A stretch of DNA of 64,000 nucleotides from Paenibacillus_AP thailandensis (GCF_042685365.1 NZ_JBHUMY010000001.1:124001-188000), one strand, 5' to 3'. Shown: positions 1 through 9,455, numbered from the stretch's first letter. The notes: generated from the sequence alone by a model not told the origin. Made by a program: numbers and translations.

Positions 1-1192
1 TGGATCTTGCCGAGCCTTTGGCCATACCCGTTGCCGGATCGATGCCGAAGATGACGGTCGGCCGGTAATGGCGTTCAAGCAGCTTGGAAGCGACGATGCC
101 GATGACGCCGACATTCCAGTCTTCGCCGGCCAAGACGATAACGGGCGGAGCGGCTTCCCCGCGTTGCTCGGCCTCGGCGCATTTCGAGGCCCACTGCCGC
201 TCCGCGTCCTTGACGATCGCCTCGACCGTACGTTGACGCTCTTTGTTAAGCAAATCCAGCGCCGAAGCGCTTAAGATCGCTTCGTCGTACGACGCGGAAG
301 TGAGCAGCTCGACGGCACGGCCCGCATGGTCAAGCCGTCCGGCCGCATTGATGCGCGGCGCAATGCCGAAGGCGACGGCCGTCGACGTCATATCCGCGAG
401 AGGAGTACCGCACACTTCCGCAAGCGCCCGGAAACCCGGCTTATCCGCCTGCTTCATCCGCTTCAGCCCTTCCCTAACGAGAATCCGGTTCTCGTCCTCA
501 AGCGGCATCAGATCGGCAATCGTGCCAAGAGTTGCGATATCGGCCCATTCCAGCGGCGGCTCGCCGAGCATTGCGTGCGCCAGCTTAAACGCGACTCCCG
601 CGCCGGCCAATCCTTTAAACGGATACGGACAATCGTGCCGCTTCGGATTGACGACCGGACATCCTTCCGGAATCCGTTCCGGCGGCTCGTGATGGTCGGT
701 CACGACAACCTTCATTCCCAGCTCCATCGCATATGCGGCTTCTTCATGCGCGCTGATGCCCGTATCCACCGTGACGATGAGGCTTACGCCTTCCTGCGAC
801 GCCAGCTCCAACGCTTTGCGGTTCAAACCGTAACCTTCCAGAGCCCGATGAGGTATGTAATAATCATAATGATACCCAAGCTTGCGGAACAGCATAATGA
901 GCAGCGACGTGCTGGAAACGCCGTCCGCATCGTAATCGCCGTATATTCTTATTTTTTCTCCCTTATCGCCTGCTTCGCGGATCGCTTCGACCGCTTCCTT
1001 CATCCCCTTCAGCAGAAACGGATCGTGCATCTCGTCGATGCCCCCGTAAAGAAAACGGTTGGCTGCGCCGATATCGCCGCAGCCTCTTCTAACAAGCAAC
1101 TTCGCGACCAAAGGGGGCAAGCCGAGCTGCCGAACAAGGCTTTGGGCCTGCTCCTCCTCCGATTCGTTCCAAGGAGTCATAGTCCAGCGCAT
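1..1192 (-). CDS. recJ: single-stranded-DNA exonuclease RecJ (partial, 3' end off window)
   Basis: RecJ is a 5'-3' ssDNA exonuclease of the DHH phosphoesterase family, acting in recombination and mismatch/base-excision repair. About 397 codons are present; the C-terminal part lies left of base 1. DHH motifs are visible: DYDADG at residues 86-91 and TDHHEP at 165-170, both supplying Mn2+ ligands. A later GxxPRINAAGR-type motif (APRINAAGR) also fits. The start is taken as ATG at 1192 (MRWTM...), with a weak AAGG upstream; an in-frame ATG at 1180 is possible. It follows the CDF transporter gene on the same strand by 48 bases, and sits near secDF as in Bacillus subtilis (yrvE). Confidence 0.95.
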   Translation of the reverse strand, partial: MRWTMTPWNESEEEQAQSLVRQLGLPPLVAKLLVRRGCGDIGAANRFLYGGIDEMHDPFLLKGMKEAVEAIREAGDKGEKIRIYGDYDADGVSSTSLLIMLFRKLGYHYDYYIPHRALEGYGLNRKALELASQEGVSLIVTVDTGISAHEEAAYAMELGMKVVVTDHHEPPERIPEGCPVVNPKRHDCPYPFKGLAGAGVAFKLAHAMLGEPPLEWADIATLGTIADLMPLEDENRILVREGLKRMKQADKPGFRALAEVCGTPLADMTSTAVAFGIAPRINAAGRLDHAGRAVELLTSASYDEAILSASALDLLNKERQRTVEAIVKDAERQWASKCAEAEQRGEAAPPVIVLAGEDWNVGVIGIVASKLLERHYRPTVIFGIDPATGMAKGSARS

Positions 1193-1240
1193 TTTTGCCT
1201 TGATCACGCTGCAGTCAACCCCTCTCCCATGGCAAACCAA

Positions 1241-2155
1241 TTATTGAATTAACGTAGGCATATGCTCCTGATTCGGATCATGATTCGATTTGTACGGATA
1301 GCCGGGATCGTACGGCTCCACATAAACCGATACGGCCGTAATGTGGGCGAAACGCTTCATGACGAGCAGCTTGACCCTTTTCCCGATCTCTTGTCCTTCC
1401 AGCACCGAAATGCGGGGATTGACGCTGATGACGATATCCGCCGCGACATAGTGTCCCTGCTCCCTTGCTTCAACCGACTCTACCGTAATGACGCCTTCGA
1501 TCCGCTGAATGAATTGCGTAATGTTCTCTTTGTCTTTCGTCAACACCGCGCCGTTCGTGTCTTTGCGGACCAGCTCGGCAATCGGCTTGTATCCGCTATG
1601 GATAATCGTGACGGCAATAACGATTGCGGCTGCCGGATCGAAATAATAAAGCAAAGGGAGCGATGCATATTCGCCGATCATGGCCCCGCCGATTCCTACG
1701 GCCGCCGCGATCGAGGAATAATAGGCCGACCGGCCGCTTCTCTCGCGGAACAGAAGCTCCTTGATCAGCACGCCCGCGATGACCGCGGCCAGTGCATACC
1801 AGGAAGGAGCCTCGTCGACTCCGGCGGATAAATCCCGAAGCGCCGAAATGCCGATGTCCAGTCCGATCGTAAGCAACACGACGGACAAAACGACGTTCAC
1901 GACAGCTTCCTCCAGCCGTTTATAGGATGCTCCTCTCCGATGCTCATGTTTCCCGTCCGCGTATTGCCCGGCGCGGCCTCCTGCGATTTTCGCAACGGCA
2001 AGAGACGCTTCCGCGGCCGAGTGGAACGCATCGGCAAGGAGCGCTTTGCTTCCGAACAGCCAGCCGGCTGCGCCCTTCAGAAGCGCTAACGAGCCGTTGC
2101 TCCATAAAGCGTTCCAATTCAAGTTTTCCGCTCTTTCATCTCGCTTCGTAAACAT
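1241..2155 (-). CDS. cation diffusion facilitator (CDF) family transporter
   Basis: This 304-residue inner-membrane protein probably exports Zn2+ or another divalent metal in exchange for protons. It has the CDF layout: a short cytoplasmic N-terminus, about six membrane helices over residues 20-200, and a cytoplasmic dimerisation domain. The HxxxD metal-site pattern is seen in LLADAFHSAAE near residue 40, followed by the basic KHEHRRG loop. A clear GGGAGG ribosome-binding site lies just upstream of the ATG at 2155. It lies between secF and recJ on the same strand. The substrate cannot be told from the sequence. Confidence 0.88.
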   Translation of the reverse strand: MFTKRDERAENLNWNALWSNGSLALLKGAAGWLFGSKALLADAFHSAAEASLAVAKIAGGRAGQYADGKHEHRRGASYKRLEEAVVNVVLSVVLLTIGLDIGISALRDLSAGVDEAPSWYALAAVIAGVLIKELLFRERSGRSAYYSSIAAAVGIGGAMIGEYASLPLLYYFDPAAAIVIAVTIIHSGYKPIAELVRKDTNGAVLTKDKENITQFIQRIEGVITVESVEAREQGHYVAADIVISVNPRISVLEGQEIGKRVKLLVMKRFAHITAVSVYVEPYDPGYPYKSNHDPNQEHMPTLIQ

Positions 2156-2182
2156 GAGTGCCTCCCGTTTGCGGATGCAGCT

Positions 2183-2234
2183 NNNNNNNNNNNNNNNNNN
2201 NNNNNNNNNNNNNNNNNNNNNNNNNNNNNNNNNN
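2183..2234. other. assembly gap (52 N)
   Basis: Unresolved bases lie between the secF coding region and the ribosome-binding site of the CDF transporter gene. The secF stop codon must be inside the gap; any reading frame drawn across it is artificial. The gap length may be an estimate. Confidence 0.99.
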
Positions 2235-3143
2235 TTTCGGTTTAACCGCTACCTTCGGCTTTTGCTTGCTCTTCAAGACGAGCCACAGCGGGCTGGCAAC
2301 GCAGATCGACGAATAAGCGCCGCTCGCCAGACCGATAATCTTCGCCAGGGCAAACAGCTTGATCGATTCGCTGCCGAACAGGAACAAGCAAATCGCCACG
2401 ACGAGCACGGCGGCAACGGTATATAAGTTCCGCGCCATCGTCTGCCAGATGCTCGCGTTGACCATCTCGGCAAGCTGTTCCTTAGTTTTATATTTGCCGA
2501 AACGCAAGTTTTCGCGGATCCGGTCAAATATGACGATTTTGTCGTTGATGGAATAACCGATCGTCGTCAACACGGCCGCGATAAACGGCAAATCGACCTC
2601 GAGCTGGAACAGCGAAAACAACGTGACGACAAAAAAGGCGTCGTACAAAATGGCGACGATGGCCGCAACCGAGAAACGCCATTCGAACCGGATAATGACA
2701 TAAAGCATAATGGCAACGCTCGCGATAATAACCGCGTAAATCGCCTTTTGTCCGAGCTCCTGCGCCATATCGGGCGATACGACGTTTACTTCGAAGGAAG
2801 CTTTGTCGCCGTATGTGTCCGTGAACGCCTTCTTGACGGCGTTCACCTGGTCCTGATTCAGCACCTCGTCGAACCGGGCGGATACGCGGTCGCCGTTGTT
2901 GCCGCCGACTGTCGGCGTGACATCCTCGAAGCCCGCTTGCTTCAGAAGATCGTCCGCCTGCGTTTGCGTTATGCTTTGGCCCACTGTAATATCCATATTC
3001 GTGCCGGCTTTAAAATCTACTCCGTAGTTCAAATTAAATACGAGCAGCGATATAATGCCTAGCACGGTCATAATGCCGGAAAACCAGAAAAACTTCTTGC
3101 TGTGCTTTACAAAATCGAAACGGATCTTCGTATTAAAGTTCAC
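2235..3143 (-). CDS. secF: protein translocase subunit SecF (3' end lost in gap)
   Basis: SecF forms, with SecD, the proton-driven membrane complex that helps pull secreted proteins through SecYEG. About 303 residues are readable, close to full length for SecF. The N-terminal helix is followed by the P4 periplasmic-type region, then helices carrying the family signature GYSINDKIVIFDRIREN. The end is in the run of N. The start ATG at 3143 overlaps the secD stop by 11 bases, so translation is probably coupled. SecD and SecF are separate genes here; in B. subtilis they are fused. Confidence 0.95.
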
Positions 3144-4365
3144 GGATTTCAGACTCCTTCACTCCGTAGTATGACGGCTTCCTGAACAGGTTGCTCTTGA
3201 TCAGCAGATGGATTAGCAGACGGGACAGGAAGACGTTCGTCACGATACTGACCAGGATGCTGAAGATCATCGTGAGCGCAAAGCCGCGGATCGCGCCGTT
3301 GCCGACCCAATACAGGACGATGCTTGCGATAATGTTCGTTACGTTGGCGTCCATGATCGTACGGAACGAGTTTTTGGAACCGGACTTAAGCGAAGAAAGC
3401 AGGCTTTTGCCGCTGCGGATTTCTTCCTTGATCCGCTCGTACATAATAATGTTGGCGTCCACCGCCATCCCGATCCCCAGCACGAACGCCGCGATGCCGG
3501 GCAGCGTAAGCGTCGCGTCCATAAGCCAAAACACAAGAATAAGCAGCCATGTGTAGGTAATGACCGTTATAGCCGCCACGACGCCGGGAACGCGGAACAA
3601 TGCGATTAAGCAAACGAGAATGATGGCCGTACCGATCAGGCCGGCTTCCACCGTCTCTTGCAGCGACTGCTGTCCAAGCTTCGCTCCTACGCTCTGGGTA
3701 TATTTTTCCGTCAGCTTGAGCGGCAAGGCGCCCATGTTGATCTTATCCTTCAAATCGTTTGCTTCGTCCAGCGTAAAATCGCCGCTGATTTGCGCCGTTC
3801 CGCCGCTGATGGCGCTGTTGACCGCCGGATTGGAAATCATCTCGTCGTCCAAGTAGATGGCAAGCGTCTGACCGATCAGCTCCCTCGTGACATCCTCAAA
3901 CAGCTTCGCGTCCTTCAATTTTATCGTTACGAGCGGATTGCCCATTTGGTCGTATTCGACTTTCGCGCCGTTCTCGACGAAGTCGGTGCCCTTGAGCTTA
4001 ACGGTGCCGTCCGGCGCACGGAAGGTCAAATTGACCGGCTCGCCGAGCATTTTGCGCACTTCGTCTTCGTTCGTGACGCCGGCAAGCTTGACCCGAATCC
4101 GGTTCGACCCTTCCGTCGTAATTTCCGGCTCGGCGATACCGAGCTTGTCGATACGCGATTCCAGGCTTCGCGCCGTTTCTTTCAACGATTGCGGGGTTAC
4201 TTCTACGCCGCCTTCCAAAGGAGCCGCTTCGTATAAAATTTCGAAACCGCCTTTTAAATCCAATCCTAGCCTAATGTCCTTGACTAGCGAAGGGCTCGTC
4301 CAAGCGATAACGCCAAACATGACGACTACGATCGCAAGGAAGGCAGCTAATCTCTTCCAGTTCAT
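3133..4365 (-). CDS. secD: protein translocase subunit SecD
   Basis: SecD is the larger partner of SecF in the RND-type export accessory complex. The protein has 410 residues: an N-terminal membrane helix, a large extracytoplasmic P1-type domain (LDLKGG near residue 35), and a C-terminal bundle of membrane helices with the GMAVDANIIMYERIKEE signature. The open frame extends 30 codons further upstream, but MNWKRLAAF at 4365 has a GGGGGACAAAGG ribosome site and begins directly with the signal-anchor helix. A sigma-A promoter lies at 4402-4430. Confidence 0.95.
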   Translation of the reverse strand: MNWKRLAAFLAIVVVMFGVIAWTSPSLVKDIRLGLDLKGGFEILYEAAPLEGGVEVTPQSLKETARSLESRIDKLGIAEPEITTEGSNRIRVKLAGVTNEDEVRKMLGEPVNLTFRAPDGTVKLKGTDFVENGAKVEYDQMGNPLVTIKLKDAKLFEDVTRELIGQTLAIYLDDEMISNPAVNSAISGGTAQISGDFTLDEANDLKDKINMGALPLKLTEKYTQSVGAKLGQQSLQETVEAGLIGTAIILVCLIALFRVPGVVAAITVITYTWLLILVFWLMDATLTLPGIAAFVLGIGMAVDANIIMYERIKEEIRSGKSLLSSLKSGSKNSFRTIMDANVTNIIASIVLYWVGNGAIRGFALTMIFSILVSIVTNVFLSRLLIHLLIKSNLFRKPSYYGVKESEIREL

Positions 4366-4401
4366 AGTATCCTTTGTCCCCCTTAAGATCTCAATATTCC
4401 T

Positions 4402-4430
4402 ATTATAGCGGTGCTTAAAAAACGAGTCAA
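4402..4430 (-). promoter_or_regulatory. sigma-A type promoter of secDF
   Basis: On the minus strand TTGACT (4425-4430) and TATAAT (4402-4407) are separated by exactly 17 bases, about 40 bases upstream of the secD start. The -35 box overlaps the T-tract of the comN terminator. Confidence 0.75.
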
Positions 4431-4465
4431 AAAAAAGAAACCGCTTTTCTCTCAAAAAGGGTTTC
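4429..4465 (-). terminator. terminator at the comN 3' end
   Basis: On the minus strand GAAACC (4460-4465) pairs with GGTTTC (4437-4442), and eight T follow. The hairpin overlaps the last codons of comN, ending that transcript just before the secD promoter. Confidence 0.6.
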
Positions 4466-4688
4466 CTTTAAATGCGCTCATCGTTAAATAATTCATGAAT
4501 TGGGTAGCCTTTAGCGACAAAATGTCGTTCACGATTTCGTGGATGGCCGGCTCGCCCTTTTTCGCGTATTTCGCGCTGACGCACTGCCATATTTCTTCGC
4601 CCGTCACATGCTCGTAGCCGATAAGCCTAAACTCCTCCGCCTTGCTGATGCACAGCTCTTTAATGGCATCGTCCCAATTCTCCCTCAT
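4452..4688 (-). CDS. comN: post-transcriptional regulator ComN family
   Basis: This 78-residue protein matches the small ComN/YrzD family. In B. subtilis ComN controls comE mRNA and localises with DivIVA. It is largely helical and charged (MRENWDDAIKELCISKAEEF...). The frame is open 41 codons further upstream, but the ATG at 4688 has a strong AAGGAGG site, and the extra N-terminus looks like intergenic translation. It lies between spoVB and secDF, exactly as in B. subtilis. Confidence 0.8.
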   Translation of the reverse strand: MRENWDDAIKELCISKAEEFRLIGYEHVTGEEIWQCVSAKYAKKGEPAIHEIVNDILSLKATQFMNYLTMSAFKGNPF

Positions 4689-4891
4689 GCGCCGTGCCCT
4701 CCTTTTGCAAGCCATATCAACTCTATTAATTCGCTGTGCGCTCGCCTTTTCCTGCCCGCCCGCCGCCCTTTCGGCAAAAATGCGTGGCATGCACCCGGAC
4801 ATGCCGCGCATAAAGATTTAGTACAGGCTCGCGCGGAAAAAAGGCGGCTTAAGCCTGCAGCCAATAATCCGGTTAAATGAGGGACGTACAG

Positions 4892-6469
4892 ATGACCAAG
4901 CAATCGTTTATTAAAGGGGCTATGATTCTGCTGGCCGCCGGGGTGATCAACCGGCTTCTCGGCTTCGTGCCCCGCATCGCGCTCCCCCGCATCATAGGGG
5001 CCGAAGGCGTCGGCTTATACCAGCTCAGCTACCCGTTCCTGTCCGTCCTGCTTACGATCATTACGGGAGGAATACCGCTTGCGGTCGCGAAGTGGGTCGC
5101 CGAAGCCGAATCGGCCGGCGATTCGGCGCGCATCAAGCATATCGTCCGGACGGCTCTTGGCATAACCGTCTCGCTGGCCGTCGTCATGACTTGCGCTCTT
5201 CTGCTCTGCGCTCCTTGGATCACCACGCATCTGCTGCCGGACAGCCGGGTCTACTGGAGCTTCGTATCGATGGCGCCGATGCTTGTCATCATCGCGGTTT
5301 CATCCGTATACCGCGGCTATTATCAAGGCAAGCAGAACATGATCCCGACGGCCGTCTCGCAGATCGTCGAGACCGTATCGCGAATTATATGCCAGCTCGG
5401 ATTCGCTTCCTTCTTTTTGCAATGGGGACTCGAATGGGCCGCCGCCGGCTCGATGCTTGGCGTGCTGGTCGGCGAAGCGGCCGGCCTGGCCGTCATGCTG
5501 TGGACCTTGTCCCGCGAAAAACGAAAAAATCGTAAAACAAAAAAGCCCAATACTCAATTGGGCATCCCCTTCCCCGAAGCGCCGGAACGCCAAGAGCCTG
5601 TCCTGGGGAGGCTGCTCCGTTTATCGATCCCCGTCACGGCCAGCCGGATGGTAGGGGCGCTCTCTTATTTGCTTGAATCGATATTTACAGCCCGGAGCCT
5701 GGCCGCCGCCGGCATCGCGACCGGCGTTGCGACGGCCCAATACGGCGCGCTGCAGGGCATGATTATACCGCTTGTGCTGCTGCCGACCGCTTTAACCTAT
5801 TCGCTTGCCGTTTCCCTTGTTCCTTCGTTATCGGAAGCGGCGGCGAAAGGCGACAAGGCCGCCATCCATAAGCGGCTTCACCAATCGATGCGTTTATCTC
5901 TAGTCGCGGGCGCGCCTCTCGTCGTTTTTATGACGCTGTTCGCCGAGCCGATCTGCAGGCTGCTGTACAAGCATGCCGAGATTGCTCCGATGCTGGCATG
6001 GATGGCTCCCGTCGGCGTGTTTATCTATTTGCAGGCTCCGCTGCAAGCGGCCCTGCAGGCGTTAGACAAGCCGGGAACCGCGCTTATGAACTCCTTTGCC
6101 GGAGCCGTCGTGAAACTTCTCCTTATCTTGGTTCTAGCCTCCAACCCGGCTTACGGCATTAAAGGCGCTTTGATCGCCATCAACGTCAACATTGTGCTCG
6201 TCACCGTTCTTCATGCCGTCAGCGTCATGCGAACGATCGGTTTCCGCATGAATTTGCTTGACTTCGTCAAGGTAGGAGCGGCAATGATCGTGATGGCGGG
6301 AGCGGCCCGCTTTACGATGAACCACGAGCCGCTCTCCAGAGAATGGAGCAACTTGCTGGCTGCCGTCGCCGCAAGCGCCGCGGTCTATTTGCTCCTTATG
6401 GTTTGGATGCGGATCATCGACCGTCAAGACATGCGCCGCATTCCGGTTATCGGAAGATGGTTCCGTTAA
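4892..6469 (+). CDS. spoVB: stage V sporulation protein B (polysaccharide/lipid flippase family)
   Basis: This 525-residue MATE-like MVF/polysaccharide-biosynthesis family membrane protein has about 14 predicted helices. SpoVB is needed for spore cortex peptidoglycan synthesis and is thought to flip lipid-linked precursors into the intermembrane space. The start MTKQSFIKGAMILLAAG at 4892 has a GAGGG site; the ATG five codons earlier has none. It is the only long plus-strand gene between comN and yrzE and is divergent from comN. The end has a charged tail (RIIDRQDMRRIPVIGRWFR). Confidence 0.9.
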   Translation: MTKQSFIKGAMILLAAGVINRLLGFVPRIALPRIIGAEGVGLYQLSYPFLSVLLTIITGGIPLAVAKWVAEAESAGDSARIKHIVRTALGITVSLAVVMTCALLLCAPWITTHLLPDSRVYWSFVSMAPMLVIIAVSSVYRGYYQGKQNMIPTAVSQIVETVSRIICQLGFASFFLQWGLEWAAAGSMLGVLVGEAAGLAVMLWTLSREKRKNRKTKKPNTQLGIPFPEAPERQEPVLGRLLRLSIPVTASRMVGALSYLLESIFTARSLAAAGIATGVATAQYGALQGMIIPLVLLPTALTYSLAVSLVPSLSEAAAKGDKAAIHKRLHQSMRLSLVAGAPLVVFMTLFAEPICRLLYKHAEIAPMLAWMAPVGVFIYLQAPLQAALQALDKPGTALMNSFAGAVVKLLLILVLASNPAYGIKGALIAINVNIVLVTVLHAVSVMRTIGFRMNLLDFVKVGAAMIVMAGAARFTMNHEPLSREWSNLLAAVAASAAVYLLLMVWMRIIDRQDMRRIPVIGRWFR

Positions 6470-6523
6470 CGCTCGGCGGATCGGAACAAGCCTTGCGGAG
6501 CGTCGAAGTGCAGGAGGGCGCCA

Positions 6524-7288
6524 CTACCGCTTTCTGTCCATCGTATCCACAAACAAATTCCCTTTGTGATCGATCGTGCACAGAAAAACATCCTTAAAAT
6601 CGCGAACGCCTTTTTCCTGAAGCACGTTTTTCAGCCAAAAACGCGTTTTTTCCAGCTTCTTTAAATTCTCATCCTGAACCTTGCCGTCCATAATTAACGG
6701 TATCGGCAGCAATTCGAACCGGTATTTATGAGGAATGGTAACGTTGTCCGTCTCCGGGGTTTCGGCCGCCGCTTCTTTGCTTGCTTCCTCCGCGCCGCCG
6801 GTGTCGCCGTTGCCGGCTTCATTGCCCTCCGCCTGCTCCGGGGATTTGGGTAAAATCGAAAGCTTGCCCGACGTTTCCAAAATGGCAAATTCGACGTCGG
6901 CGACGTTTTGAATTTTATTTTCGCGAAGCTGCAGCATGAGATCGTCCAAGTTGTAACGCTGCTTGCGCATCATCTCGCGGTCCAGCTTTCCTTTGGATAT
7001 GATCAAGCTTGGTTTGCCGTCGAACATAAGACGCAGCTTCCGGTTTTTTAGAATTAGCCAGGATATGCCGAGCTGAACGACAAGAAGCGCGGCCATCGGC
7101 AATACGCCTTCCCATATCGGCCGCTTCGTGTCTTCGATAATCAGCACCGCTATTTCGGCGATCATGATAAAAATGACCAAATCAAATACGGACAGCTTTC
7201 CGATCTCACGTTTGCCCATAAAGCGGATGACGAGGAAAACGACAACGTAAATAATCAGCGTCCGGGTCAACAGGCTCCACAACTCCAC
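6524..7288 (-). CDS. DUF421/YetF-like membrane protein (YrbG-type)
   Basis: The 254-residue protein has three N-terminal membrane helices, then DUF421 cytoplasmic domains (FDGKPSLIISKGKLDREMMRKQRYNLDDLMLQL-type region at about residues 85-120). A low-complexity Ala/Glu-rich insert at about 165-195 splits the C-terminal half. Members of this family contribute to spore or germination traits in some bacilli; the molecular role is unknown. The start is GTG at 7288, with AAGGAGG eight bases upstream; the longer ATG frame lacks a ribosome site. It converges with spoVB. Confidence 0.85.
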   Translation of the reverse strand: MELWSLLTRTLIIYVVVFLVIRFMGKREIGKLSVFDLVIFIMIAEIAVLIIEDTKRPIWEGVLPMAALLVVQLGISWLILKNRKLRLMFDGKPSLIISKGKLDREMMRKQRYNLDDLMLQLRENKIQNVADVEFAILETSGKLSILPKSPEQAEGNEAGNGDTGGAEEASKEAAAETPETDNVTIPHKYRFELLPIPLIMDGKVQDENLKKLEKTRFWLKNVLQEKGVRDFKDVFLCTIDHKGNLFVDTMDRKR

Positions 7289-7476
7289 AGGATTACGCCT
7301 CCTTGGCACAAGTGTATCTGTATTGCCTATTGTCACCTGCCGCCATATGCCGCATGCAGTTTTACGATGCACGAATATATGGCAAATGAACGGCTGTCCC
7401 TCGGGAAAATGGTACTATTCCGCCAGGCTTGGCCATATGGATTAGTAATACGGGTATTGATTTGGAGGGATAGTCG

Positions 7477-7872
7477 ATGAGTGTGGCCAAACAAACAAAT
7501 GCGCCAAAAATAAGCTCGCCGTTTCTTGCCGGCATTTTGTGGTCCATTATTTGGCTTGCGGCCGGCGCCTTGCTGTTATCGCTGCTGCTGCAATACAGCA
7601 ACGTGAAGGAAGACAACCTGCCGATGTATTCGATGGTCGTTCACGGCTTCTCCGCCTTTGCGGGAGGCTTCGTATCCGCTAAGCGTTCGGGCAGGAGAGG
7701 CTGGTACTACGGAGGGTTTCTGGGCTTGCTGTACGGCATCGCCATTCTGCTCATCAGCTTTCTGGCGGTTGACGCATCCTTGTCGCTGCGAAGCTTGACG
7801 CTGCTGTTGACCGCGTTGCTGACGGGAGCTTTAGGGGGCATCATCGGGGTAAACCTGGGCCGGTCGTCCTAA
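7477..7872 (+). CDS. TIGR04086 family membrane protein (YrzE-type)
   Basis: The 131-residue protein has four hydrophobic segments (residues about 17-37, 48-66, 77-96 and 102-125) and small loops. It matches the TIGR04086 membrane family found beside yajC/spoVB in bacilli. The function is unknown. A GGAGGG site lies eight bases before the ATG. It is divergent from the DUF421 gene, with 188 bases of shared upstream DNA. Confidence 0.8.
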   Translation: MSVAKQTNAPKISSPFLAGILWSIIWLAAGALLLSLLLQYSNVKEDNLPMYSMVVHGFSAFAGGFVSAKRSGRRGWYYGGFLGLLYGIAILLISFLAVDASLSLRSLTLLLTALLTGALGGIIGVNLGRSS

Positions 7873-7877
7873 AATAA

Positions 7878-7924
7878 AAACCTGCCGCCGACAAACACCG
7901 TTTGTCGTATACGGCAGGTTTTTT
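7878..7924 (+). terminator. strong bidirectional hairpin terminator
   Basis: AAACCTGCCG (7878-7887) pairs with CGGCAGGTTT (7912-7921), and an inner stem CGACAAAC/GTTTGTCG extends it. T-runs flank it on both strands, so it ends both the plus-strand YrzE-type gene and yajC. Confidence 0.85.
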
Positions 7925-7983
7925 AAATTCTCGCCGAAACGGTTCGTCCTTTGATAAGGACGACAAAATCGTTTCCGCTTGCG

Positions 7984-8307
7984 TTAAGCTTTCTCTTCCG
8001 TCGCGGCAGGCGCGCTGCTTACCACCGTGTTGATCGCACTGCGTTCAAACGTCATGCGCGTCGTATCGTTGACGCGAAGCACTACGGTATCGTCGGTTAA
8101 TTCAACGATGGTGCCGTGGAGGCCTCCGATCGTCGTAATCTTATCGCCCTTCTTCAGTTGGCTAAGCAGCAGGTTGCGCTGCTTCTGTTTCTTTTGCTGA
8201 GGACGAATAAGCAGAAAATAAAAGACCGCAAACATCAAAATAAACGGCCAGATCATTTGCCAAATGCTGCCGGTCGTACCGCCGGCCGCTGTTTCCGCCA
8301 ATAACAT
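7984..8307 (-). CDS. yajC: preprotein translocase subunit YajC
   Basis: YajC is a small single-span membrane protein of the Sec holotranslocon (SecDF-YajC). The 107 residues comprise an N-terminal helix (WPFILMFAVFYFLLIRPQQKK) and a conserved soluble part with LKKGDKITTIGGLHGTI. The start is ATG at 8307, with a GGGGGGAT site; an upstream in-frame start overlaps tgt. It follows tgt by 14 bases on the same strand, a usual arrangement. Confidence 0.95.
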   Translation of the reverse strand: MLLAETAAGGTTGSIWQMIWPFILMFAVFYFLLIRPQQKKQKQRNLLLSQLKKGDKITTIGGLHGTIVELTDDTVVLRVNDTTRMTFERSAINTVVSSAPAATEEKA

Positions 8308-8321
8308 GGATATCCCCCCTT

Positions 8322-9455
8322 TCAAAATCCTTTTTCGTTGTCTTGCATTCCGTATTTTTCAAAAAACTCGTCGCGGAAATCAAGCAGACGGTCCTCCATA
8401 ATGGCTTCCCGGACGTTCTTCATCAATTGAATGAGGAAATGCAAATTATGGTAAGTTGTCAGCCTGATTCCAAATGTTTCGTCCGCCTTAATCAAATGTC
8501 TGATATAGGCTCTTGAGTAATTTTGGCATGTATAGCAGGAGCATTCCGGGTCAAGCGGCCCGAAATCCTCCGCGTAAGCCGCGTTGCGGACGACAAGCCG
8601 GCCTTGGCTCGTCATCGTTGTCCCGTTGCGGGCAATGCGGGTAGGCAAGACGCAATCGAACATATCGATGCCTCGGATCGAGCCTTCGACCAACGCATCG
8701 GGCGATCCGACCCCCATCAAATAACGGGGTTTCGTGCTTGGAAGCAGGGGTACCGTATAATCCAGCACCTCGTACATCAGGTGCTTCGGTTCGCCGACGC
8801 TCAAGCCACCAATAGCATAACCCGGGAAATCCATGGAAGTCAAATCGGCCGCGCTTTGTCTGCGAAGGTCTTCGTACATGCCGCCTTGAACGATGGCGAA
8901 CAAAGCTTGGTCGTGCGGACGGGCATGCGATTTCAGGCAACGTTCCGCCCAGCGGGTCGTCCTCTCGAGCGACTGCTTCGCATAAGCGTGATCCGCAGGA
9001 TAAGGCGGGCATTCGTCGAACGCCATCATAATGTCGGGGCCGAGAGCGTTCTCGATTTCCATCACCTTCTCCGGCGACAGGAACAGCTTATCCCCGTTCA
9101 GATGGGAGCGGAATTCCACCCCTTCCTCGCTGATTTTGCGCATTTCGCTCAAGCTGAACACCTGAAACCCGCCGCTATCCGTCAGAATCGGCCGGTCCCA
9201 GTTCATAAACTTGTGAAGGCCGCCCGCTTTTTTGATGAGCTCATGACCCGGGCGGAGAAACAGATGGTATGTATTGCTTAATATGATTTGCGCATTCATC
9301 GCTTTGAGCTCTTCCGGGCTCATCGTCTTTACGGTAGCCAGCGTTCCGACCGGCATAAAAGTCGGGGTTTCGATAACGCCGTGAGGCGTATGGACGCGGC
9401 CAAGTCTCGCGCCGGATTGCTTGCATACCTTAATCAATTCGTAAGTAACTGCCAC
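8322..9455 (-). CDS. tgt: queuine tRNA-ribosyltransferase
   Basis: Tgt swaps guanine-34 of GUN-anticodon tRNAs for preQ1, the first tRNA-bound step of queuosine synthesis. The 377 residues carry the active-site segment DSGGFQVFSL with its catalytic Asp (about residue 92), the loop DCVLPTRIARNGT holding the nucleophilic Asp, and the zinc site CSCYTCQNYSRAYIRHL. The start is GTG at 9455. It pairs functionally with queA upstream, although a 500-base non-coding stretch separates them here. Confidence 0.97.
   Translation of the reverse strand: MAVTYELIKVCKQSGARLGRVHTPHGVIETPTFMPVGTLATVKTMSPEELKAMNAQIILSNTYHLFLRPGHELIKKAGGLHKFMNWDRPILTDSGGFQVFSLSEMRKISEEGVEFRSHLNGDKLFLSPEKVMEIENALGPDIMMAFDECPPYPADHAYAKQSLERTTRWAERCLKSHARPHDQALFAIVQGGMYEDLRRQSAADLTSMDFPGYAIGGLSVGEPKHLMYEVLDYTVPLLPSTKPRYLMGVGSPDALVEGSIRGIDMFDCVLPTRIARNGTTMTSQGRLVVRNAAYAEDFGPLDPECSCYTCQNYSRAYIRHLIKADETFGIRLTTYHNLHFLIQLMKNVREAIMEDRLLDFRDEFFEKYGMQDNEKGF

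Noticed and set aside
326..1252. 308-codon plus-strand frame over recJ
   Set aside because: It is antisense to clear RecJ DHH motifs and has no recognisable protein features.
7289..7476. Possible riboswitch in the 188-base region between divergent membrane-protein genes
   Set aside because: No convincing paired structure or known motif could be seen.
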